64,000 nucleotides of DNA from contig NC_070566.1 in assembly GCF_026914185.1 (NCBI RefSeq), positions 2,852,001-2,916,000 of the forward strand. Direction: 5' to 3'. This document shows, piece after piece, positions 55,348 to 64,000 of this stretch (the first letter of the stretch is position 1; each line of letters opens with the position of its first letter). This DNA is from Puccinia triticina. Lineage: Eukaryota > Basidiomycota > Pucciniomycetes > Pucciniales > Pucciniaceae. The position numbers were made by a program, and so were the translations under genes. The notes under the pieces are model-generated. The model saw only the letters and a list, made by a program, of their open reading frames with translations. It did no database searches and was not told the DNA's origin.

Positions 55348-56531
55348 TGTAAGACTCAAAAGTGGTTGTGAAACCCTTTTGCTGAATGGAGAAGGGGATG
55401 ATGGAGGTGCAAAACTCTGCCCTTCTATACTATCAGATAACAAGACCCACCAAGCTAAGCTTGGCAAGTTTTAATCAAGTGATAGGTCTGGTCTAGTTCC
55501 AGATGAAGTTGTTTGATGACAGGTATGTGAGAGTTGAGAGGATTTATGATGATGGAAAGGGTGAAAGTTGACTTGATGTTTCCGGTGGGGGTTGAACACA
55601 GGTCCTTGAGAGGGTGATATAAGAAGTTGAGAAGAGTGTCTGGACTGAGAAGGGTATATGTCTTAGTCGGGAGTTGAACCAGGAACCGGGTAACTCGTGA
55701 CAGGTGCGTGATATGCAACCAGTGATATGAGAGTATGAGAATATGAGAGTGAGCTCAGTGGTTATTGCAGATAAGAGGGATGATATGGTATGTTATAAAA
55801 GTGTAAGGGTGATGATAATGGCTAATGGGTGATATCTGTATAACTGGTGGGTACTGAACTGAGGGAAAAACAACTGGGGGAGAGAGCTCCTTATATAGAC
55901 AAATGTGAGGGATTTTAGCTACAAGGGGGACCCTGGATGAGGGATTTTAGCTGGTGGGCTGCATACAAGTGGTGTCAGAAGATACTAAATACAGGAAAAA
56001 AGTGGGGTGAGAAATGAAAGATGAGGTCATACTATGCAAGGACCGCATAAACAAAGCGGGGAAATGTCAAATACAGGGGTACTTCATGCAAGGGGTGCAT
56101 GAGTGGTGTCAGACTAATGCATGGAGTGCAGAAATGGGGTCAGAAGACTGCATGCAGCTGCAAGGGGTGCATAAATGAGGCGGGGACATGTCAAATACAG
56201 AAGAAATGGGGTTGGTCCCCTGCATATGCAGTGGAGATAAGTAGGATAGAAAAGAGTATGTGTTTGGCTGGGGCTGAGTATGTGTATACCTGGGAAAGGT
56301 GACTTGAGGGGTGTGACAGGTTGATGACTGGGGCTGGCCGTGTCCATGAGGGTCCAAAAGGGTGTAACTTCCAATCCAGCGGGGTTCCAGTGATGCTTCC
56401 AGTGGTGACTAGGGGTAAAATTGGCCGTGGAATCCATTTATGAGGTCTATTTGGTGGTATCTTGAGGACTAGGGTGAGTAAATATATGTATGAGAAAAAA
56501 CTTTTGATTTTTCACTTTTCCGTCTACCACA
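55348..56531 (-). repeat. 5' LTR of the inner gypsy element
   Basis: 1184 bp, see 44363-45546. On the minus strand GTCTATATAAGGAGC (about 55902-55888) is the likely TATA box; the solo LTR at 29581 has the same block. Confidence 0.93.
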
Positions 56532-56873
56532 CCGCTCAGACAACAGGACCCCTCTTTTGACCGCACAGGTGCATGGACACAGGTTCCATTCCCCATCTGG
56601 ACAAAAATGAAGGCTTTTTTGTCGAAATGGTGAATTCAAAAGTGACCAGTGCTGAACATGAACCAGGAGGCATTGGATTCATATCCCCTATGATCATCAA
56701 TTCGGAATTCCTTCTAGGTGATGGATCCAGCCATCCATTCTTCATTCATTCCATCATCATCCCTCATCATTCTTTCTGGGGAAATCACTATTCATTCATT
56801 CCTGAAACACGAATCACGCTTCATCATCATCATCAATCATTCAAATTTTTCTAAATCATTCTTCTCCACCATT

Positions 56874-57164
56874 ATGGTTACTTCCACCACTGACTCCATT
56901 CCTGGGATTCAGCCTTATCCAACCCCCTCTCAACACAGGAAGTATAGATGTTTATATTGCTTTCAGAGTGGTCACACCATCAGGAGGTGCCAGCTAATTA
57001 CTTATGATGCACACAGAGGATTAATTAGGCAAACTAGCAGTACTGGCGTATGGCTTTTAGATAATTCATCCATCCCTTTTGATTTATCCAGGCCTGTTAA
57101 GAGTTTAGTTGAACTTCTAGCTACTGCTGGGACAATTTCAGAAACCACCCCATTGGATCAATAA
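56874..57164 (+). CDS. Small zinc-knuckle ORF near the 3' LTR of the outer element
   Basis: The 96-codon ORF starts MVTSTTDSIPGIQPYPTP. It has one complete CCHC zinc knuckle (CLYC-FQSG-H-TIRR-C), followed by LITYDAHRGLIRQ, VWLLDNSSIPFDLSRPVKSL. The same order (knuckle, short helix, W/L.P...IP....SRP) ends the gag proteins of both gypsy elements, so this looks like a separate, sense-strand copy of the nucleocapsid tail, with the second Cys that the main gag has lost. The frame is open further upstream to 56718, but that part is low-complexity. It lies between the inner element and the 3' LTR. Confidence 0.6.
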   Translation: MVTSTTDSIPGIQPYPTPSQHRKYRCLYCFQSGHTIRRCQLITYDAHRGLIRQTSSTGVWLLDNSSIPFDLSRPVKSLVELLATAGTISETTPLDQ

Positions 57165-57429
57165 CATTCCTTGGACAGCTTATCAACCTCCCTGGACTTC
57201 AAATTCTCTTCAAAGGACTCTACATTATATATTCAGACACTCAGAAACTCAGTTATTCAACCTCAAATCATTCACAAACCTTCAGAAACTACAATTATCA
57301 ACCCCATCAATCATCATCATCATTGCATTGCTCTTCCTTAGCCTCAGTTAGGCGGGAAAATTATTGTATTCATCAGAGTGGAATTTAGTCTAATATGTGT
57401 CTGTCTCAAGGATATTGCCTTCAGCAGAG

Positions 57430-57800
57430 TTAGATCTTCTTATACATTCACCCCCCCCCATTGATAATTGGACCTTCTTTTGGATACTGGACTCTTTGGA
57501 TTGGATACTGGACTATGGATACTCTGGATACATAGGATTATTGGACTTTGGATTGGACTTGGATACCTTGGACTCAGATATACTGGACTTGGATTATACT
57601 TGGATTCTATTTGGCTTTGGACACTGGACTCTTTCTCCTTGGCTTTGGACACTGGACTCTGGATTTGGACTACTACTCAGGACTTTGGATTTCACCTTTT
57701 GGAGGAAGAACACTGGACTCTGGATTTGGACTACTGCTCAGGACTTTGGATTTCACCTTTTGAAGGAAGAACACTGGACTTTGGACTTTGGACTCTTGGA
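57430..57800 (+). repeat. Tandem GGACTTTGGAT-type repeats
   Basis: Words like TTGGACTCTGGATTTGGAC recur. A segment of about 60 bp (tggactctggatttggacta...) is present twice at about 57653 and 57714. The Leu/Trp/Asp-rich ORFs here are translations of this repeat. Confidence 0.75.
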
Positions 57801-57845
57801 CTCAACATTCTTCAACTCTTTCTGGATCACCCTTTTCTTTGGTGC

Positions 57846-57879
57846 ATTGCCTGGGGACAGACAATAAGTTGGGGGAGGA
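57846..57879 (+). promoter_or_regulatory. Stem-loop and polypurine tract of the outer element
   Basis: ATTGCCT-GGGGAC-AGACAAT (one mismatch in the stem) followed at once by AAGTTGGGGGAGGA and the 3' LTR. Loop and tract are identical to the inner element although the LTRs are different. Confidence 0.8.
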
Positions 57880-58842
57880 TGTGGTGCTCCATTCCAAACC
57901 ATAAGTAGTATTTTATTGCTTTTCTTTACATATATTCATCATTACATTGCCCATTTCCCTATAACCCTTCACAAATACCTCATTATTATTGCATATTCAG
58001 ATTCTACGCCAAATTTCACCTATAGTCACTCACACATAGTATCCTTTTATCTTCAATGGTTCAGTAGTTATAGAGGATATAAGACTTACGGAAAACCTAC
58101 AGTCTTCATTAGTTACAATACTCATTTCATTAAGTAACTTACTTGAATCTTTTCATTACATTCCTTTTACATATATATTCTCACATACTAAACCCTTTAC
58201 ATACATTTCTCATCATGTACTAAACCTATTGTAGACATTACATCATTGGATCTGTGCTTACCTCTTTCAGTAGTGCTCATCATTACAAGTTGTTACTATG
58301 TTCTCATCACTCTTCCCCATTAGTACATTCTTTTATTCCCATAACCAGCATTCCCCTTTCAGCATTGCTCATCATTACATACTGTTACTATGTTCACATC
58401 ACACTTCCCCATTTTTACATTCCTTTATTCCCATAGCCAGAATGCCTCCACTGTCTGTGCTCATCCCTCCTTACTATAAGAACTGTCTATCCCTCATCAC
58501 TTGTACCTTATGCAGAGAATTATATGCAGAATTTTAGATACAGAAATTATAGTGCCCATTCTCATCAACCCGTTGCCATTGAGTCATTGCCTTTGCTTTC
58601 CCCCTTCAACCATTGCCCCAACCCTCTCATCCTCAGTAGTCAGTAGTCAGCTCATAGTACTAGCTCCTAAGATCAAGTAGAAATCAGCCACACCTTTTCT
58701 TCTTTTTCTTAGTGTTACTCTCATCCCCTCAGCATTAGTCAGGACGGCAGCCTCATCAGCACCCTTGCATAGCCTACATTATTACTAGTGTTGCTATCCA
58801 TTTCCCTTCCAAGCTCTATTCTCCCCTTTGAGTAGTTCCACA
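57880..58842 (+). repeat. 3' LTR of the outer gypsy element
   Basis: 963 bp, ends GTAGTTCCACA, then the duplication CCGT (58843-58846). Confidence 0.92.
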
Positions 58843-58846
58843 CCGT

Positions 58847-59634
58847 CTTGGAGAAAAAGTCATGCCTTGGGGGGTGCGGGCTGAGCACTCATGCCCCAAC
58901 CCAAACCCTGGGTCACAGCCTTAGGGTTAAGGGTGTTCCCCGGGGTTTGGGACAGGGCATCAGGGTCATCCCAAGCCCCATGCCCGGACTATGCCCCAGG
59001 TCATGACAGTTTTTCTTGCACCGCTGAAAAATCCGTGGTATTGGGCTGTGTTGGGATGGCCAAAGCACTTGAAAAAATGCCTTGGCCTCCGGAACTGCCT
59101 ACCAACCCCACCAATTGAGGGGATTGAAGCCAAGATCACTCGTTACGTGAGGATGCCAAACCACAGGCTTGTCTCCTTTTGTCTATCTTGCTCAGTGTCT
59201 CATTTTTTCCCTCAAGGTCATTCTAAAACCAACTTGTACATACTTGATGTGTTGAGGGACACCAGGGACTGAAACTGAGGGGCTACCGGTGATCACGGGC
59301 CAGGGGCTTGACAGTGAAGATATAGATTAGATTCAGTGAGTAGAAGAAGGCCAGGTGAGAAGCCAGTAGAGAGTAGTGATGGGCTGCTTGGTAGAAGCAT
59401 ATCTACATACAAGCATACAAATACTACAAACAGGCTTCACAATCTCAACATGATGGCCACTGGAATGACAAAAAAATGATAAAATCATAAAACAAGACAT
59501 CACATCCCCCAGGTAATCCTCCCTTTGCAAAAAATATCATATGCCCCGGGGTTCGGGGCATTTTCAAGGCCAATCCCAATGCCCCGGACCCCGGGGCATG
59601 CCCCAAACCCCGCTTTTGGGGCACAGCCTTAGTT
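58847..59634. other. Non-coding flank with GC-rich 'gccccgggg' repeats
   Basis: No gene. Inverted 'gccccaaaccc'/'gggtttggggc' type motifs at 58880-59025 and 59543-59630 resemble those around the hAT relic (33530 and 35300), suggesting one more TIR repeat family ('aaggctgtgcccc' ends). Confidence 0.4.
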
Positions 59635-60360
59635 AGGGTACCCGCCTACGGGTGCCATGTGCGGGTCCGTGTATGTGAATTTGGGAGAAAAAGAATCTGG
59701 TACCCGCCAAGTATGCTCACTAAGGGATGATAACCCGTCTTGATGTCTGGTCTGTGCTGGAAGTCGAGAGGGTGTATTAAATATATATGCCCTCTCAATG
59801 TCTGATATGTGCTGGACACCAAGAGGCATACACTCTTGATGACCAACACAGACTGGACATTGAGAGAGTATACATGTACCCTCTCGATGACCGGCACAGA
59901 CTGGACATTGGGAGGGTATACACAACACCCTCTCCATGTCTGGTCTGTGCCTGACATCGGGAGGGTATACACACACCCTCTCCATGTCCGGCACAGACTG
60001 GAAATTGAGAGTTTCCACACATACCCTCTTGATATCCGGCCCAGAACGGGCATCAAGAGGGTATACATACACCCTCTTGATGACCAGTTTGCGCTGGACA
60101 TTGAAAGGGCATATATACCCTTGATGACCGGTCTGTGCCAGTCATCAAGAGTTTACACCACCCTCAAAGCCGGGTCTGCGCCGGTCATCAAGAGTTTATA
60201 TCACCCTCAAAGCCAGCATACACCCTCTACAGTAGAGGGTTGAAACATAGGTGGCACCCGTGATACCCACCATGGGTACCGGCAGTACCCACCCTACAGG
60301 TGCCGGGTCCGAGTCCAGGTATCTAGTTATGCCCAATATTGCCGCGGGTACCCGGGTCCA
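59635..60360. repeat. Hairpin array, intermediate decay (CCCTCTTGATGACCGG type)
   Basis: Between GGGTACCCGC (59636) and GGGTACCCGG (about 60345) about ten inverted pairs of the type CTCTCGATGACCGG ... CTGGACATTGAGAG follow each other every 40-50 bp. They are less perfect than the array at 61.2-62.1 kb but clearly use the same unit. ORFs on both strands here are by-products. Confidence 0.7.
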
Positions 60361-61023
60361 CTTGGCTATCTCTGATTCCTGGAGTCACAAATGGGTGGAC
60401 CCTAATTTGCAAAACTTGCACATTCTTCAATTTTTGAAAATATTATTGAAGGTCAATAGATAGTGGAGGACTTCCTGTCAATTTTGAATAGATCTGGAAT
60501 TTCAGATTTCACAGGGAAATCTGAAATCTGGAACTCTGGATCACTTTGGGGATCTTTGGGATCTAGATTTCCAGTGGATGACTTCCTGTCAAGATCTGCA
60601 GGCCTCCCAGAAGTGATCTAGAGCCCAAAAAACTAGATTTCCCTGCAAAAATCTAGGCTTTGTTTGGAGCCGATATAAATATAGGTGATATAATCATTGG
60701 TTAATTCAATGAAAACTACAAAATTCAACATAAAGCCTCCAAATATTTTTTCTAGGCAACCTATGATACTGGTCTCTTCAATTATGAAGTCAGATTTGAC
60801 TGATTCAGCCATATTCAGTACTGTAGTACCATTATATCGCTTTTGACCAAAACAAAGCAATATAATGGTATCATGGTGCTGAAGATGGCTGAATCAGTTA
60901 AATCTGACTTCATAGTTGATGAGACCAGTACTGTAGGTTTCCTACAAAAAAAAATTGGATTCTTTATGTTGAGTTTTGTATTTTTTATTGAATTTACAAA
61001 TGATTATATCACGTATATTTATA

Positions 61024-62248
61024 CGGGTTTACTTCGCGCACGGAGGGAAACTCGTTGCGCACGGGAATTTCCGTTGACTCGACGTCACGTGACGTCGGGC
61101 CCCCCTCCGTGCGCGCCACCAGCTCCCCTCAAAAAACTATCCGCACACGGGGGTGCCGTGCGGTGACAGGTGGCCGGGGTGAAGCACTCCGGCCATCCGG
61201 AGGAAACAATCCCCTCGATGACCGGCACAGACCGGTCATCGAGAGGGTATATCACATCTCTCTCGATGACCGGCATTCCGGTCATCGAGAGGACAAATCC
61301 CCCTCGATGACCGGTACAGACCGGTCATCGGGAGGCTACATCCCTCTCGATGACCGGCATAGACCGGTCATCGGGAGGCTACATCCCTCTCGATGACCGG
61401 TACAGACTGGTCATCGAGAGGCTACATCCCTCTCGATGACCGGAGTAGACCGGTCACCGAGAGGATACACCTCTCTCGATGACCGGCATTCCGGTCATCG
61501 AGAGGACAAATCCCCCTCGATGACCGGTACAGACCGGTCATCGGGAGGCTACATCCCTCTCGATGACCGGAATGCCGGTCATTGAGAGAGATGTGTTCTC
61601 TCGATGACCGGAATGCCGGTCATTGAGAGAGATGTGTTCTCTCGATGACCGGAATGCCGGTCATTGAGAGAGGTGTATCCTCTCGGTGACCGGTCTACTC
61701 CGGTCATCGAGAGGGATGTAGCCTCTCGATGACCGGTCTATGCCGGTCATCGAGAGGGATGTAGCCTCCCGATGACCGGTCTATGCCGGTCATCGAGAGG
61801 GATGTAGCCTCCCGATGACCAGTCTGTACCGGTCATCGAGAGGGATGTAGCCTCCCGATGACCGGTCTGTACCGGTCATCGAGAGGGATGTAGCCTCCCG
61901 ATGACCGGTCTATGCCGGTCATCGAGAGGGATGTAGCCTCCCGATGACCGGTCTGTACCGGTCATCGAGGGGGATTTGTCCTCTCGATGACCGGAATGCC
62001 GGTCATCGAGAGAGATGTGATATACCCTCTCGATGACCGGTCTGTGCCGGTCATCGAGGGGATTGTTTCCTCCGGATGGCCGGAGTGCTTCACCCCGGCC
62101 ACCTGTCACCGCACGGCACCCCCGTGTGCGGATAGTTTTTTGAGGGGAGCTGGTGGCGCGCACGGAGGGGGGCCCGACGTCACGTGACGTCGAGTCAACG
62201 GAAATTCCCGTGCGCAACGAGTTTCCCTCCGTGCGCGAAGTAAACCCG
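61024..62248. mobile_element. Giant palindromic element with about 20 hairpin units
   Basis: TIRs start CGGGTTTACTTCGCGCACGG. The outer arms (61024-61205 and 62067-62248) are nearly perfect inverted copies, so the same 113-codon ORF appears on both strands; this is not a gene. TATTTATA borders both ends and is present once in the uninterrupted partner arm of the host MITE, so an 8-bp TSD is supported (shorter readings of 2-6 bp are also possible). The interior is a chain of CTCTCGATGACCGG-N4/6-CCGGTCATCGAGAG hairpins. No transposase. Confidence 0.85.
61210..62065. repeat. Array of about 20 GATGACCGG hairpins
   Basis: Each unit is a 10-14 bp stem (CTCGATGACCGG and inverse) with a 4-6 nt loop (catt, aatg, cacaga, tctgtg, tctgta and similar) and a 10-14 nt spacer such as 'gctacatccc'. 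Loops mirror one another about the middle (cacaga with tctgtg, catt with aatg). Stems are almost identical from unit to unit. Confidence 0.9.
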
Positions 62249-62274
62249 TATTTATATTGGCTCCAAACGGGGCC

Positions 62275-62791
62275 CTAGACTTTTTGGGTCCAAGCCAACA
62301 TCTGCAAAGGTCCCAGATTGCACAGGAAGTCCTCCAGTGATAGAGAAAATCTGAGTAGGCCAAATTTTAGGGACAGTCATGCAGTATGAGGTACACTTGG
62401 GGCAGACTTTCAGAGAGGCTGGGGGAGGATCTATAAAAAAATCAAAAACCTCCCAGCCAAATGAACTTTCTGCTCCCGCGTAAAATTTGTGATAATACGC
62501 AAGTCTCTCCCTGCGGGAGGGGTGGCTACAGCGAGCCTCCCATCGGGGGGGACTTGTGTTGAGTCAGAGCCAGGACTATGTTTCTAGCGGTTCGTTTTAC
62601 GAGTAGATTCAAGGTTTATTGGGAGTCTACCTATGGCAGTCCTTTGGTATTCTGTCTCTCTCAAAACGTTCTGTAGAAAAGTTGTTGCAGTTTCAAACAG
62701 ACCGAAAAAATGGATGAACGAAGTAATTTGGGGTATGAACCATTAAAAATAAATAGATTTACAAGGTACCAAGAACGTAGAACTCTAAGAA
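62275..62791. other. Short intergenic stretch downstream of the G-patch gene
   Basis: No gene or repeat boundary recognised. It should contain the 3' UTR of the minus-strand gene at 62792. Confidence 0.4.
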
Positions 62792-64000
62792 TCAATCCAT
62801 CATATCACTAGCTTTCATGCGAGCGATTTTCTTGTAGGGTTTAGAAGAATTAGACTCGCTCAAAGCTGGTTTCTTCGGTTCGGGAGGGGGAGGAACGGGG
62901 ACCACAGATTCCACCCATTCATCCTCATCTTTCTCACCTCCGGCGTCATTCACTTTGGCTTGATCGTGAGTAGCTTGTCCAGGCAGAGACTCTCGATGCG
63001 ACTTATCCTGGACCTTCGATAGCCTCTTCTTTTTCTTTTTCTTCGATTCGGTAGCTGCCTGTCCATCGGCCTGATCATCTTCAAATGAAATCAACACCGG
63101 CCGTTTCTTCTTCTTGCTAGCTTTCTTGCTCAACGTTGTCTCAGTAGAATTCATTGGGCAATCTTCCTCCTTCTGAACACGAAAGGTCGGCCGGAAGCTT
63201 GTGAGACTCTCGACGGCTTTGGGATCGACGACAACCGGTGTAAGAGAAACTACTTGTTGGTCGACGACGATATGTGTGAGGTTCGAGCTTGGAGCTGAAT
63301 TTTCTTTTACCCGATCCCGAGGCGGAGGAAATTCATCGATTTGGTTGGCCAAATCGTCGGGTTCATTATTGCTACCTTCGTTATCACTATTGTCGGCAAA
63401 TATGGCTTTGAAAAGGTCGATCGACGGTCTGGAGGTAGTTAGGATTTCTCGGCCTTGAGTTTGATCACCACCCAAACCAACTTTTTCGACTGTTTGAGGT
63501 GCATCTTGGTTGGTTTCACTTTGAAGCCACAAGTTATCCCCCGATTGTTGTTCATTCAAACCACTAGTGCTGACGGGAGTTACCGCATGTTGAAACCCTT
63601 GAGAGCTTAAGAAATCAGATAAATTATTACTTGCCGTTTTCGCTGCCGGTTCGGCGGGTGGACCATCAGGAAATGGATTAGGAACATTGAAACGTTTACA
63701 CAGAAGTTTTTGCGGATAAAACTTCTTGATCGACCGAGTCAGCATGCCGAACATGTCCATACGCACGGCCTGAGCAGCATCGCTAACTACCTCCGGTTCT
63801 TTCAGTCCTTCTTTTTCGTCATCTTGGGTAGACTTTTCTTCGGGCTCTTCCTCAAGGAAGACAGGCTGTCGGAGGCCGGGCTCAGGGGCTGCCATCTCAC
63901 CGCCTGCAGAGCTGGTAGCGGCTGATGTGAAGCGGGAAGCCATCATGGCGCTCATGGGCTTGAACATCATGGCACTTTTGACAAAGCCGTCCAACTCTTT
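62792..64000 (-). CDS. GPATCH1-like G-patch (DUF1604) protein, C-terminal part, 5' end beyond the window
   Basis: An open frame enters from the right edge and ends at 62792, 402 codons in the window. It reads FVKSAMMFKPMSAMMASRFT, then MDMFGMLTRSIKKFYPQKLL followed by CKRFNVPNPFPDGPP, then RPSIDLFKAIFADNSDNEGS, and a Lys-rich, acidic C-terminus (SKKASKKKKRPVLISFEDD ... KPYKKIARMKASDMMD). These blocks and their order are those of GPATCH1, a nuclear G-patch protein tied to spliceosomal DEAH helicases. The DUF1604 and G-patch domains would lie further right. No intron is seen in this part. Lys tracts fit nuclear import. The upstream limit is the window edge, not a start codon. Confidence 0.85.
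   Translation of the reverse strand, partial: KELDGFVKSAMMFKPMSAMMASRFTSAATSSAGGEMAAPEPGLRQPVFLEEEPEEKSTQDDEKEGLKEPEVVSDAAQAVRMDMFGMLTRSIKKFYPQKLLCKRFNVPNPFPDGPPAEPAAKTASNNLSDFLSSQGFQHAVTPVSTSGLNEQQSGDNLWLQSETNQDAPQTVEKVGLGGDQTQGREILTTSRPSIDLFKAIFADNSDNEGSNNEPDDLANQIDEFPPPRDRVKENSAPSSNLTHIVVDQQVVSLTPVVVDPKAVESLTSFRPTFRVQKEEDCPMNSTETTLSKKASKKKKRPVLISFEDDQADGQAATESKKKKKKRLSKVQDKSHRESLPGQATHDQAKVNDAGGEKDEDEWVESVVPVPPPPEPKKPALSESNSSKPYKKIARMKASDMMD

Larger units (their letters stand above)
44363..56531 (-). mobile_element. Inner Ty3/gypsy LTR retrotransposon, minus strand
   Basis: Two 1184-bp LTRs (44363-45546, 55348-56531), nearly identical (one difference seen, at 44413 versus 55398), with TG...CA ends and CCGC on both outer sides. 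On the minus strand the order is 5' LTR (right), PBS, leader, gag, protease, RT-RNase H-integrase, polypurine-like motifs, a plus-strand spliced gene, polypurine tract, 3' LTR (left). The insertion is recent, yet the RT box is FIDN and there are TGA codons in gag and near the pol end, so it may have moved with proteins made by another copy. Confidence 0.93.
35659..58842 (+). mobile_element. Outer Ty3/gypsy LTR retrotransposon, interrupted by a second one
   Basis: Two 963-bp LTRs (35659-36621, 57880-58842) share TG...CA ends and are flanked by the 4-bp duplication CCGT. Inside lie, in order, PBS, gag (frameshifted), protease, RT-RNase H-integrase, an antisense spliced gene, the inner element (44363-56531), a zinc-knuckle ORF and a polypurine tract. 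Without the inner insertion the element is about 11.0 kb. I count at least five differences between the LTRs, so it is young but older than the inner one. Coding DNA is almost free of CpG (two in 39361-42486). Gag is disabled by a 38-bp tandem triplication. Confidence 0.92.
60656..62274. mobile_element. Fold-back MITE (GGCCCCGTTTGGAGCC family) interrupted by a second element
   Basis: Left end GGCTTTGTTTGGAGCC, right end GGCTCCAAACGGGGCC, flanked by CTA on both sides. The two arms (60656-60850 and 60850-61023 plus 62249-62274) are complementary over almost their full length. The right arm is cut by the 1225-bp palindromic element at 61024-62248. Without it the MITE is about 385 bp. Confidence 0.8.

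Noticed and set aside
57397..57908. Leu/Trp/Asp-rich ORFs of 146-156 codons
   Set aside because: They translate the GGACTTTGGAT tandem repeat in three frames at once, which real genes do not do.
61210..62065. CRISPR-like array (regular repeats and spacers)
   Set aside because: The repeats are palindromes with short variable loops inside a TIR element, the spacers are near-identical, and the genome is eukaryotic with spliced genes.
61055..62217. Identical 113-codon ORFs on opposite strands (61055-61396 and 61876-62217)
   Set aside because: They are a by-product of the perfect inverted arms of the palindromic element; the 'protein' is a translation of hairpin repeats.

Overview
The window is from a fungal nuclear genome, most likely a rust fungus (Pucciniales, Puccinia-type). 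This rests on short GT-AG introns with TACTAAC/CTRAC-like branch sites, the style of the Ty3/gypsy and DIRS-like elements, very dense transposon content, and two host genes at the edges that read as fungal PAT1 (left, minus strand, running off the left edge) and the C-terminal part of a GPATCH1/DUF1604-type G-patch protein (right, minus strand, running off the right edge). I ran no database search, so species and family names come from recognition only.

Between these two housekeeping genes lie about 60 kb made almost wholly of transposons and decayed genes. From left to right: a PIF/Harbinger-like non-autonomous element (2.5-3.8 kb); a decayed DIRS-like retroelement (4.8-9.4 kb) broken by two adjacent TA-flanked MITEs; a GC-rich unclassified repeat (copy A, 9.65-10.9 kb); a fragment of a dihydroxy-acid dehydratase (ILV3-type) gene (12.0-12.8 kb); a 2.5 kb element with 46-bp terminal inverted repeats (TIRs) holding a hairpin array (13.0-15.5 kb); an unknown gene split by a TAA-flanked MITE (16-17 kb); three Helitron-like 3' ends (17.08, 17.42, 18.37 kb); an apparently intact four-exon gene for a predicted secreted protein (18.46-19.94 kb); an F-box/LRR-like pseudogene with a tRNA-like insert (22-23 kb); two more Helitron-like ends (24.3 and 27.7 kb); GC-rich repeat copy C interrupted by a solo LTR and another TIR element (29.4-32.7 kb); and a hAT relic with nested MITEs (33.6-35.3 kb).

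The largest structure is a pair of nested Ty3/gypsy elements. The outer, plus-strand element spans 35659-58842 (963-bp LTRs, 4-bp TSD CCGT). A minus-strand element (44363-56531, 1184-bp LTRs, TSD CCGC) sits inside it. LTR divergence (at least 5 differences in the outer pair, one seen in the inner pair) agrees with the nesting order.

The most interesting observation is that BOTH gypsy elements carry, between pol and the 3' LTR, a CpG-rich segment with a plausible multi-exon gene on the strand opposite to gag-pol (inner: five exons, 428 codons, plus strand, with a TATA box; outer: three exons, 239 codons, minus strand). Both elements also share a stem-loop with loop GGGGAC just upstream of an identical polypurine tract. 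In the inner element that stem-loop is duplicated on the far side of the antisense gene with a changed but still paired stem. The outer element has in addition a small sense-strand zinc-knuckle ORF next to its 3' LTR.

The right flank holds a striking palindromic element of 1225 bp (61024-62248) with about 20 consecutive GATGACCGG...CCGGTCATC hairpins, inserted with an apparent 8-bp TSD into a larger fold-back MITE. Related, more decayed hairpin arrays occur at 14.4-15.3 kb and 59.7-60.2 kb.
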